NCBI GenBank assembly: GCA_964390645.1
Contig: CAYMLL010000068.1
Coordinates: 1-27,889 of the forward strand
Length of the DNA stretch: 27,889 nt
Direction: 5' to 3'
DNA from: CAYMLL01 sp964390645
GTDB taxonomy: Bacteria; Planctomycetota; UBA8108
Shown: positions 1 to 7,089 of the stretch, one piece after another
Position numbering within the stretch: position 1 is the stretch's first letter
How the letters are laid out: each line of letters opens with the position of its first letter
Notes under the pieces: generated by a model
What the model saw: the letters and a program-made list of their open reading frames with translations, nothing else
Told to the model about the DNA's origin: nothing
Database searches by the model: none
Program-made: the position numbers and the translations under genes

Positions 1-335
1 GGTTTCGTCATGTAGTCGTCGCCGCCGAGGTCGAGCCCGGTGATCTTGTCGCTGTCGAGCGACTTCGCGGTGAGGAAAATCACCGGCGTACTGATGTCGT
101 TCCTGCGGAGGATCTCGCAGACCTCGAACCCGTTCATCCGCGGGAGCATCACGTCGAGGACGATGAGATCAGGACGATCGTCGATCGCTCGCTGCAGTCC
201 CGACTCGCCGTCGGAAGCGACGAGCACCTCGAAGCCCTCGAACTCGAGGTTCTTCTGCAAACCGAACAGGAGCGACGAGTCGTCCTCGACGACGAGAATC
301 CGCGGCTTCGCCTTGTTCTCCGGAACCTTGCTCAA
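1..335 (-). CDS. Response regulator, receiver domain (partial, C-terminus beyond window)
   Basis: This is the receiver domain of a two-component response regulator; it takes phosphate from a histidine kinase. The 111 visible residues show the acidic pocket VVEDD (E17, D18, D19), the phospho-acceptor D61 in LIVLDVMLP, the switch T89 in FLTA and the conserved K111 just before the window edge. The output domain lies outside, so OmpR-type or other cannot be decided. I chose a TTG start at 335 because AGGAG sits 7 nt upstream and no ATG or GTG fits the family's N-terminus. It lies 10 bp after the histidine kinase stop, so the two form one operon and are almost certainly cognate partners. Confidence 0.9.
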   Translation of the reverse strand, partial: MSKVPENKAKPRILVVEDDSSLLFGLQKNLEFEGFEVLVASDGESGLQRAIDDRPDLIVLDVMLPRMNGFEVCEILRRNDISTPVIFLTAKSLDSDKITGLDLGGDDYMTK

Positions 336-342
336 CGAAGAT

Positions 343-347
343 CTCCT
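343..347 (-). promoter_or_regulatory. Shine-Dalgarno AGGAG for the TTG-initiated response regulator
   Basis: AGGAG on the minus strand ends 7 nt before the TTG at 335. It overlaps the histidine kinase stop codon (346-348). Its spacing fixes the unusual TTG start. Confidence 0.7.
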
Positions 348-2412
348 ACTCTGCCGCGATCACATGGGTCTTCTTCAGCTGCAGCGTGAATACGCTGCCC
401 ACGTTCACCTGGCTGGCCACCCTGAGCTCTCCATTGTGTACTTTCGCAATGTACCGCGAGAATGCCAAGCCCAAACCAGTGCCCTCGATCTCACGACTCA
501 GGTAATCGTTCGAGCGGAAGAACTTCTCGAAGACGCGCTTCTGGTCACGCCGCGGGATGCCGACGCCACGATCGATGACCTCCAGTATGATGTCGTCGAC
601 GGTCTCGCGAATCGTCAAACTGATCTTCGTGGTACGAGGTGAGTACTTGGCAGCGTTCGAGAGCAAGTTCAGGACGAGCTCCACCATCGCTGCGCGATCC
701 ATCTGGATGTACGAAACGCGCTGCACGCTGCTGACCTCGACCTTCCGGGGACGGTCCTTCGTATGCTCGTGAAATAGCCGCACGGAGTCCCGGACGACGT
801 CGTCCATCGAGCAGCTGCGAAACTGGAACACCTTCTGCTCGCGCTCGACCTTGGAGTACGCGAGCACCTTATCGATGAGCCCCTGGAGCCGATCACTCTC
901 CCTGTCGATGAGCCTCAGGCACTGCGTCCGCTCCTCTTCGTCCGCAACGCGATTGGCCAGCAGTGTCTCGGTGAACATCCGGATCGCAGCCAGCGGTGTC
1001 TTCAGTTCGTGGCTGATGAAGCTGACGAAGTCCGACTTCAACCTGGCAGTCTTCGTCTCGACGAAGACGTACCGCAGCGTGTAGTAGACGCCGACGATGA
1101 TCGTCAAGACGAGCACGATCACCGCCCAGGTGAAGGTCGCCAGCGTGAGCACCTCGAAGCTACGAAAGCCGACAGGGACCTCCCCGGAAGCCAGGAGGTA
1201 GCGCATTTCGTAGCTCTCGAAGGGCCTCGGAAGAGGCACCGTCGCGATCGGCTCGCTACCGGAAGATGAGCCGAACTCCAACTCATGGCCCGACCGACCC
1301 ACCCCCACCCGCTCCGTGTCGATCTGCAGGTCCGCGAGCACCATCTCGATGTCGCGAAGGAACGACCGGGGCTCCAGCATCACGTGCACGACGAAGCCGT
1401 CGTCACCGGCGCGCGCGCTGAGAAACGTGGCGCCACCACCGTCGGCCACAGGCACGTGCGTGATGATCGGAGCACGCGGGGCCTCGAGACTTCGGACCGC
1501 CGCGGTGAGCGGCTCGCGCGCGGCGGCAAGGACCGCGGAGTCGATGGTGTACCGCCCCGATCCCCGCTGAGGGCCAAGCGCGAGGTTACCGGCGTAAGGC
1601 ACTATCGCCTCCAGACGCTTGCGGTACATCGAGGCGACTCTCGACGGCAGCCATGGGCTCTCATCACGAAGGGTGCGCATCAGGCTCGTCGCGACATTCT
1701 CGACCTGCGGGCCGCCGACCTCTCGGAGGATCTCCACCTGACGCAGCAGGATCGGCGCCTTGCGCAGCACCCCGGTCTCGTCGACGGTCTCACCGAAGCG
1801 ACGCAGCGCGTGGTCGAGATGTTCGAGCGACTCTCCCTGACGTCCGAGGCGGTAGCTGGTGCGCGCGGCACCGAGGACCGCTACCACGACGACGCTCTCG
1901 TCCTCGGATTCCAGGAGTCGAAGATACACCTCGTGAGCCTTCCGGAGCAGGGTCGCCCGCTCCGACCCCTGCGCCGGCTCCCCCTCCTCCGCCTCCCCCT
2001 CCCAACGACGTGCCTGCCGCAGCTCGGCGGAGTCGACGTTCGCCCAGAGCTCACGGTGCGGGGGGAGCCCGCGAAGCAGGTGCAAGCCCCGGACGTCGGA
2101 GTACAGCACGTCCGCGACGTCGGGGTCGACCCGCAATCTCGCCAGATGACGGCCGCGCTGATGAGCGTCGAGCAGACGGCGCTCGAGGCTGTCGAGGCGC
2201 ACGGCCCAGCGCTCCGAGAGCCGCTTCCCGGTGTGCCGGAGCTGCTCGCGGAACGACTCCGAGACAAAATCCTTGACGAAGCGATCGGCCTGAAAGACCG
2301 TCACCAGTCCGAGGGCGGTGACGATGACGCTCGGGATGAAAATCGCGACCAGCACGGTCGCGACCAGCTTGATCGGGACGTTGCCGAACTTGCTCTTGAG
2401 CTTCTTGAACAC
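346..2412 (-). CDS. Membrane sensor histidine kinase
   Basis: A 688-residue sensor kinase. TM1 is at about 13-40 and TM2 at about 421-447, bracketing a large, probably periplasmic region of about 380 residues that I do not recognise; it contains helical, TPR-like stretches at about 150-270. The cytoplasmic part has HisKA with the H-box SHELKTPL (H468), then HATPase_c with N-box residues N582 and N587, G1 box DRGVGIP (D614), F-box KRVFEKFF and G2 box GTGLGLA (644-650). All catalytic boxes are intact. The open frame continues to 2592, but I take GTG at 2412 as the start: the hydrophobic N-terminus begins there, and an extended -10 promoter at 2467-2475 would place the transcript start near 2460, so upstream codons would not be transcribed. 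The RBS is weak. It is followed 10 bp later by its response regulator. Confidence 0.9.
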   Translation of the reverse strand: MFKKLKSKFGNVPIKLVATVLVAIFIPSVIVTALGLVTVFQADRFVKDFVSESFREQLRHTGKRLSERWAVRLDSLERRLLDAHQRGRHLARLRVDPDVADVLYSDVRGLHLLRGLPPHRELWANVDSAELRQARRWEGEAEEGEPAQGSERATLLRKAHEVYLRLLESEDESVVVVAVLGAARTSYRLGRQGESLEHLDHALRRFGETVDETGVLRKAPILLRQVEILREVGGPQVENVATSLMRTLRDESPWLPSRVASMYRKRLEAIVPYAGNLALGPQRGSGRYTIDSAVLAAAREPLTAAVRSLEAPRAPIITHVPVADGGGATFLSARAGDDGFVVHVMLEPRSFLRDIEMVLADLQIDTERVGVGRSGHELEFGSSSGSEPIATVPLPRPFESYEMRYLLASGEVPVGFRSFEVLTLATFTWAVIVLVLTIIVGVYYTLRYVFVETKTARLKSDFVSFISHELKTPLAAIRMFTETLLANRVADEEERTQCLRLIDRESDRLQGLIDKVLAYSKVEREQKVFQFRSCSMDDVVRDSVRLFHEHTKDRPRKVEVSSVQRVSYIQMDRAAMVELVLNLLSNAAKYSPRTTKISLTIRETVDDIILEVIDRGVGIPRRDQKRVFEKFFRSNDYLSREIEGTGLGLAFSRYIAKVHNGELRVASQVNVGSVFTLQLKKTHVIAAE

Positions 2413-2466
2413 GAGACCGTCCGGCCGAAGAGACGCTGGAAGGGAGCCCGACTCCCGGGTCCGGCG

Positions 2467-2475
2467 ATTATAGCA
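2467..2475 (-). promoter_or_regulatory. Extended -10 promoter of the two-component operon
   Basis: On the minus strand TGC is followed directly by a perfect TATAAT, the extended -10 form TGnTATAAT that needs little or no -35 element; none is visible 16-18 nt upstream. The predicted start is near 2460, leaving about 48 nt before the GTG at 2412. It stands out as an AT-rich hexamer in GC-rich DNA. This is a pattern match only. Confidence 0.55.
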
Positions 2476-2680
2476 CGGTGTGAAGGAGGGAGGCGGACCA
2501 CCGGTTGGCCTGGCCGGCGCAAGGGCTCGATCCGCTGGGCTCCACGGAGGCGGACGATCCCGGACAAGGCGAAGGGCGAGCTCGGTCCGCAAGCGGGAAG
2601 CGCAGTCGGAATCTCTCCGGGAGCCGACCTCGACACCGCAGACGTGCGCGAGTCGCGAGGCCGCGCCGTCAAGGGCTCAC

Positions 2681-2697
2681 GTCCGGCTCAGCCGGAC
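2681..2697. terminator. Perfect 7-bp hairpin whose loop is the uvrB stop codon
   Basis: The stem GTCCGGC / GCCGGAC encloses a 3-nt loop at 2688-2690, which is exactly the uvrB stop codon. It is GC-rich and has no T-run after it on the minus strand, so it is not a classical intrinsic terminator. It could still slow polymerase, protect the mRNA 3' end or act with Rho. It is the only clear secondary structure between uvrB and the kinase promoter. Confidence 0.4.
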
Positions 2698-4742
2698 CTT
2701 CCCCGGGCGATCCTCCCCTTGCCCTTCCGTCGCGGTGGGCGATCCGCTCCCGGCGGCGGGCTCTTGCCTTCCAGGGCGCTGATCGCATCGCGCAGCTCCG
2801 CGGCTCGCTCGAACTCCAGCGACTCGGCGGCCTCGTGCATCCGCTTCTCGAGCTCCCCCAGACGCTCCCGACGGTCGAAGCTGCCCGCGTCCTCGCGCAC
2901 GACCTGTCGCTCGACGCGGTGGCCACGAATCTCCTCCTCGATGCCCGGGACGATCTCCTTGCGGATGCCGCGAGGCACGATGCCGTGCTCCGTATTGAAC
3001 TTCTGCTGCTGAACGCGGCGCCGCGATGTCTCGCCGATCGCGGCCTTCATCGAACGCGTCATCGTGTCGGCGTAGAGGATAACCCTGGCACGTTCGCTCC
3101 GCGCGGCCCGTCCCATCGTCTGCACGAGCGATGTCTCGGAGCGCAGGAAGCCCTCCTTGTCCGCGTCGAGGACGGCGACGAGCGCGACCTCGGGCAAGTC
3201 GAGCCCCTCACGCAGCAAGTTGACACCGACAACGACGTCATAGCGGCCCCGACGCAGATCCTGGAGGATCTCGACGCGCTCGATCGTCTCGACCTCCGAG
3301 TGGAGGTACTGCGAGCGGATACCGTTCTCCTGGAAGTGCTCGTGAAGATCCTCGGCCATGCGCTTCGTCAGCGTCGTTACCAGAATGCGGTCTCCGGCAG
3401 CGGTGGTCTCGCGGACGGCCTCGACGAGATCGGGAACCTGACCCGTCGCCGGACGAACCTCGATGACGGGATCGAGGAGCCCCGTCGGCCGGTTGATCAG
3501 CTCGACGACCTCACCACGCGTCCTCTCGAGCTCGTAGCTTCCCGGCGTTGCCGAGACGAATATACACTGGCCGACCTTCTCCTCCCACTCGTCGAAGCGC
3601 ATCGGACGGTTGTCGAGCGCCGACGGCAAGCGAAAGCCGAAGCTGACGAGGTTGTTCTTGCGCGCACGGTCACCGTTGTACATGGCGCCGACCTGAGGCA
3701 GCGTTACGTGCGACTCGTCGACGACCACGAGGAAGTCGTCGGGGAAGTGGTCGAGCAGATTGTGCGGTCGCTGCCCCGCCGGAAGGCCCGAGAAATGCCG
3801 CGAGTAGTTCTCGATGCCCGGACAGTAGCCGATCTCCAGAAGCAGCTCGCAGTCGTAGCGGGCTCGCGAGTTGAGCCGCTGCGCCTCGAGCATCTTCCCT
3901 GCCTTCTCGAGGAACTCGACCTGTTCGTTGAGCTCGACGCGAATGCTCTGCACGGCAGTCTCGATCTTCTCGCGTCCGATAACAAAGTGCTTGGCCGGAT
4001 AGATCGTGATCCGGTCGAGGTCGGACTTCACCTCCCCGGTGAGCGGATCGACCTCGACGAGCTCCTCGATCTCGTCTCCGAACATCTCGACGCGAACAGC
4101 CGTCTCCTCGTATGCCGGGAAGATCTCGACGACATCGCCGCGGACACGAAAGGAGCCTCGGATGAGCTCGACGTCATTGCGGTCGTACTGGATATCAACG
4201 AGCCCCCGCAGCAGGTCGTCGCGGTCGATCGTCGCACCGCGCTCGAGGACAACGAGCATCTCCTTGTAGTCCTGAGGATCACCGAGACCGTAGATGCAGG
4301 AGACGCTGGCGACGACGATCACATCTCTGCGGGACTGTAGCGAGCTGGTCGTCGAAAGACGTAGCCGATCGATGTCGTTGTTGATCGACGCGTCCTTCTC
4401 GATGTAGAGGTCGCGCTGCGGAATGTACGCCTCGGGCTGGTAATAGTCGTAGTAGCTGACGAAGTACTCGACCGCGTTGCGCGGAAAGAACTCGCGCAGC
4501 TCGGAGAAAAGCTGTGCGGCCAGGGTCTTGTTGTGAGAGATGACGAGCGTCGGACGGCTCACGCGCTCGATCACGTTGGCGATCGCGAAGGTCTTTCCCG
4601 ATCCCGTGACGCCGAGAAGCGTCTGGTGCTCTTGCCCCGCCAGCAGCCCCTTCGTCAGCGTCTCGATGGCCTGTGGCTGATCGCCGCGAGGCTCGAAGTC
4701 GCTGACCAGGCGAAACTCGTCACTAGCACGACGCAGGCTCAC
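2688..4742 (-). CDS. uvrB: UvrABC system protein B
   Basis: The helicase-like damage-verification subunit of nucleotide excision repair; it is loaded by UvrA and recruits UvrC. At 684 residues it has the usual family length. Visible are Walker A GVTGSGKT (44-51), the aromatic beta-hairpin region YYDYYQPEAYIPQRD (97-111) that inserts between DNA strands, the domain 2 segment near 195-215, motif II DESH (342-345), motif III VSATPG, motif V/VI residues REGLDLPE and MGRAARS (543-549), and a C-terminal UVR domain (about 626-660) for UvrC contact. The start is GTG at 4742, not the in-frame ATG further upstream, because that would run deep into the HhH gene; GTG overlaps that gene's TGA as GTGA, suggesting translational coupling. 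Confidence 0.97.
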   Translation of the reverse strand: MSLRRASDEFRLVSDFEPRGDQPQAIETLTKGLLAGQEHQTLLGVTGSGKTFAIANVIERVSRPTLVISHNKTLAAQLFSELREFFPRNAVEYFVSYYDYYQPEAYIPQRDLYIEKDASINNDIDRLRLSTTSSLQSRRDVIVVASVSCIYGLGDPQDYKEMLVVLERGATIDRDDLLRGLVDIQYDRNDVELIRGSFRVRGDVVEIFPAYEETAVRVEMFGDEIEELVEVDPLTGEVKSDLDRITIYPAKHFVIGREKIETAVQSIRVELNEQVEFLEKAGKMLEAQRLNSRARYDCELLLEIGYCPGIENYSRHFSGLPAGQRPHNLLDHFPDDFLVVVDESHVTLPQVGAMYNGDRARKNNLVSFGFRLPSALDNRPMRFDEWEEKVGQCIFVSATPGSYELERTRGEVVELINRPTGLLDPVIEVRPATGQVPDLVEAVRETTAAGDRILVTTLTKRMAEDLHEHFQENGIRSQYLHSEVETIERVEILQDLRRGRYDVVVGVNLLREGLDLPEVALVAVLDADKEGFLRSETSLVQTMGRAARSERARVILYADTMTRSMKAAIGETSRRRVQQQKFNTEHGIVPRGIRKEIVPGIEEEIRGHRVERQVVREDAGSFDRRERLGELEKRMHEAAESLEFERAAELRDAISALEGKSPPPGADRPPRRKGKGRIARGRSG

Positions 4743-5161
4743 CTTCTGGCTCCGTTCGTATCCCTCACCCTCACACCGCGAAGACCGAGAAAGGGCCGCG
4801 CTCGCTCGATCCACACGACCGGCAAGCCCGGCACGGCGCTCAGCTGGTCCAGGCTGGTGATCGGCCGGTTTGCACGCACATATTCGACGATGCGCCGTGC
4901 ACGGACCTCGCCGATACCGTCAAGCAAGGCCCATTCGTACCAGCTGGCGGTGTCGACATCGATGAGCAGCGGCTCGACCTCCCGGTGCGTGATCGTCGGC
5001 TCGCCACCGCCGTGCCCACCGACAAGCGCCGGAAGGACGAGGACGAGGACGGCGAGGATGAGGACCGCAAGCTCCTCACCGGCGATACGGCGCGGGCCTG
5101 GCTCCGACCGGCGGCCGGATTTCCACGGGCTGGACTCGACGTCGTTCTCGATTCGTTTCAT
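4739..5161 (-). CDS. Membrane-anchored helix-hairpin-helix (ComEA-like) protein
   Basis: A 140-residue protein with a charged N-terminus, one membrane segment (about 30-47, rich in L/V/A) and a C-terminal tandem helix-hairpin-helix unit (about 66-125) with the loops LDGIGEVRA and VPGLPVVW. Such units bind the DNA backbone without sequence specificity and are typical of ComEA, the periplasmic DNA receptor in natural transformation. I chose ATG 5161 over the upstream in-frame start because GGAG lies 6 nt before it. It ends in a GTGA overlap with uvrB, which is suggestive for a DNA-related role but not proof. Alternatives are a type II secretion GspK-like fragment or an orphan HhH protein. No other competence gene is in view. 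Confidence 0.75.
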   Translation of the reverse strand: MKRIENDVESSPWKSGRRSEPGPRRIAGEELAVLILAVLVLVLPALVGGHGGGEPTITHREVEPLLIDVDTASWYEWALLDGIGEVRARRIVEYVRANRPITSLDQLSAVPGLPVVWIERARPFLGLRGVRVRDTNGARR

Positions 5162-5167
5162 GATCGC

Positions 5168-5172
5168 ACTCC
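5168..5172 (-). promoter_or_regulatory. Shine-Dalgarno GGAGT deciding the HhH protein start
   Basis: GGAGT on the minus strand lies 6 nt before ATG 5161. The alternative in-frame ATG at 5206 has no comparable site. Confidence 0.6.
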
Positions 5173-5230
5173 GCGACGGCGCAGCGCCGATCGACCCGTC
5201 TGCCAATTCACGAAGCCCGCTGCCTATCGC

Positions 5231-5830
5231 TCAACGAGACCTCCGTGGCGACGGCTCCGCGATCTCACGGAACGGCGTCAGTTTCCTCTCAAAGCCGGGG
5301 ATCGTGCTCCCTTCGCCGAATCCGGCCCGCTCGAACCACCCCTGGTGCATCTCCAGCGCGTAGCGTATCCGGTGTCGCGACTTCACCGACCGCTCGTCCC
5401 CCGGCTGCATGTCCTCGATCTGGAGGATGGTGCCGTCATCACCGATGTACGCGATCGACAGCGGTGTCACCGTGTTCTTCATCCAGAAGCCGAGGAACTC
5501 GAGCGTCGGATAGACGAAGAGCATGCCCTCGTCCTCCCCGAGCTGATCGGGCTCGACGAACATCAGCCCGAGCTCGCGCGTCTTGGCCTCGAAGACCACC
5601 TTGACGTCGACATGTCGGTCACCCATCTCGAACTGCAGTCGCGCTCCGGGACGCACCGTCGTTCCGCCCTGACGCTTGTCGCAGCCCTCCAGAACGACGA
5701 CGACGGTGATCAATCCAGCGGCGATCACTCCACTGGCGATCACTCCACTGGCCAACACTCCACGGATACCCGCCAACCGCCGCGACAGGCCTCCCGACGT
5801 CCCCGTTCTCGGGGCGGATCTTCGAATCAC
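5231..5830 (-). CDS. DUF192 family protein with N-terminal membrane anchor
   Basis: A 199-residue protein. The N-terminal 50 residues are basic and then hydrophobic (about 25-47), ending in LEGC at 47-50, which resembles a lipobox but has a non-standard Glu at -2, so it may be either a lipoprotein or a simple membrane anchor. Residues about 65-185 match DUF192 (PF02643): the R-x-x-GLMF segment, EGMLFVYP, then FWMKNTVTPLSIAYI and a late EMHQGWF. The biochemical role of this small beta-rich family is unknown. The GTG start overlaps the nadC TGA as GTGA, and GAGGAG sits 7 nt upstream at 5838-5843, a strong site. The membrane segment is built from a 15-bp tandem repeat (5721-5765). Confidence 0.85.
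   Translation of the reverse strand: MIRRSAPRTGTSGGLSRRLAGIRGVLASGVIASGVIAAGLITVVVVLEGCDKRQGGTTVRPGARLQFEMGDRHVDVKVVFEAKTRELGLMFVEPDQLGEDEGMLFVYPTLEFLGFWMKNTVTPLSIAYIGDDGTILQIEDMQPGDERSVKSRHRIRYALEMHQGWFERAGFGEGSTIPGFERKLTPFREIAEPSPRRSR
5721..5765 (-). repeat. 15-bp tandem repeat inside the DUF192 membrane segment
   Basis: Two identical 15-bp units (5721-5735, 5736-5750) are followed by a degenerate third (5751-5765). On the coding strand they give the hydrophobic pentapeptides LASGV-IASGV-IAAG, so copy-number change would alter only the length of the membrane segment in steps of five residues. Confidence 0.8.
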
Positions 5831-6834
5831 GTCTCGACTCCTCTGGCAGAGTGGGAAGCGGACGCCGCGTCGTCGATGCCGACAGTCTCCAGGCTGACGT
5901 CCAGCGACGTGGAGGAATGAGTCAACGCACCGGCCGAGACACGATCGACTCCGGTGGCGGCGATCTCCGAGAGGTTGTCGAGACGGATGCCGCCCGACGC
6001 CTCGAGCAGCGGTCGCGGCCGCGGCATCTCGCGATTGCGCTCCACCGCCCAGCGCAGATCGTCCGCAGTGAAGTTGTCCAGCAAGATCGAGTCCACTTCG
6101 CAGCCACGGGCGGCAAGAAACCCCTCGCGGTCATCGACCTCGACCTGCAGATGCTCGCCGACGCAGTCGCGGCGGAAGGCAGCGATCCACGTCGCGAATT
6201 CGTCGATACCCCCGGCCGCGAGAATCTCCCGGTGGTTGTCCTTGACGAGGATGCCGTCGGAGAGGCTGCCGCGGTGGTTTGTACCGCCCCCGCAGCGTAC
6301 GGCGTACTTCTCCAGCCGCCGCCAGCCGGGCGTCGTCTTGCGAGTGTCGAGGAGAGTCGCCCGCGAACCCCGGAGCACCGCGACCCAGCGCGCGACGCCA
6401 CTCGCGATGCCGGAGAGACGACCCAGGAAGTTGAGCGCCGTCCTCTCGCCGCGCAGAACGGACGCGACCGGTCCCGAGATCTCGAAGATGGTGTCACCCT
6501 CACAAACCGCCTCGCCGTCCGCACGATGCACGACGACCTCGACTCGCGGATCGAGGGCGGCGAAGAGGCGACCGACGACCGGAGCGCCGCTGACGACCCC
6601 ATCCGCGCGCACGACACATCGCGCCCTCAGCAGCCAGCCGCCGCGACGACGACCGTCCGGAAAGCAGCTGACAACATCCGGGAACAGCGTGTCCGAGGTG
6701 CGGTCGCCGTCGGGAAGATCCTCGGCCAGCGCGATCTCGATCAAGCGATCGGCCTCGGCGGCCTCCTCCGCCTCGAAGCCCCGCTCTGCGAGCACCGGGG
6801 CGGAAGCAGGGCTGTCTGGGCTGTGTTCGGACAT
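5827..6834 (-). CDS. nadC: Nicotinate-nucleotide pyrophosphorylase (quinolinate phosphoribosyltransferase)
   Basis: It converts quinolinate and PRPP to nicotinate mononucleotide, CO2 and PPi in de novo NAD synthesis; it is cytoplasmic. Family signatures are all present: GERTALNFLGRLSGIA (129-144), DTRKTTPGWR (163-172), the H-R pair in GGGTNHRGSLSDGILVKDNH (H187, R188, K198, H201), VEVDD (231-235), LLDNF (251-255) and SGGI later. The protein has 335 residues, somewhat longer than the usual 280-300 because of a roughly 25-residue acidic N-terminal tail. The start ATG 6834 has only a weak GGA before it; in-frame ATGs at about 6899 have no better site. It heads the nadC-DUF192-HhH-uvrB run; no nadA or nadB is in the window. 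Confidence 0.95.
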   Translation of the reverse strand: MSEHSPDSPASAPVLAERGFEAEEAAEADRLIEIALAEDLPDGDRTSDTLFPDVVSCFPDGRRRGGWLLRARCVVRADGVVSGAPVVGRLFAALDPRVEVVVHRADGEAVCEGDTIFEISGPVASVLRGERTALNFLGRLSGIASGVARWVAVLRGSRATLLDTRKTTPGWRRLEKYAVRCGGGTNHRGSLSDGILVKDNHREILAAGGIDEFATWIAAFRRDCVGEHLQVEVDDREGFLAARGCEVDSILLDNFTADDLRWAVERNREMPRPRPLLEASGGIRLDNLSEIAATGVDRVSAGALTHSSTSLDVSLETVGIDDAASASHSARGVET

Positions 6835-7005
6835 CGGTTTTCCAGCGTCCTTCGCGCACGGGTCGCGGTCCGCGAACGCGGACAGAGGATGCATCATGGT
6901 ACGGTCCGCGGAAAAGTCCAGCAGCACCCGACGACCGTCCGAAAGTACATTTGCCACAAAGACTTGTACCTGCAGCTGCCGATGCCAGGAGAAGGTAGTT
7001 AGAGT

Positions 7006-7034
7006 TTGACGGGCCCCGCGACCCGCTCTAGAAT
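7006..7034 (+). promoter_or_regulatory. Sigma-70-type promoter of the UAP1-like / TPR operon
   Basis: TTGACG (7006-7011), a 17-bp spacer and TAGAAT (7029-7034) make a near-consensus housekeeping promoter. The predicted start near 7041 leaves about 49 nt before the ATG at 7090. This also argues against starting the protein at the in-frame TTG within the -35 box. Confidence 0.65.
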
Positions 7035-7089
7035 CCACCGTCTTCGGCGATTCTGGCGGCAGCCCGCCACCGCGACCGAGAATAGATGG

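Noticed and set aside
1960..2010. C-rich tract on the plus strand that might form unusual DNA structure
   Set aside because: It simply encodes an acidic Glu/Gly loop of the kinase sensor region; no regular G-run spacing for a quadruplex.
1285..4340. Long plus-strand open frames opposite the histidine kinase and uvrB
   Set aside because: They are antisense to clearly recognisable genes, have Arg/His/Asp-rich composition without any domain, and arise because GC-rich third positions remove stops.
6945..6969. GTACA / TGTAC inverted half-sites in the nadC to UAP1 intergenic region, a possible operator
   Set aside because: Only five bases per arm with a 15-base gap; expected by chance and not placed on a clear promoter element.
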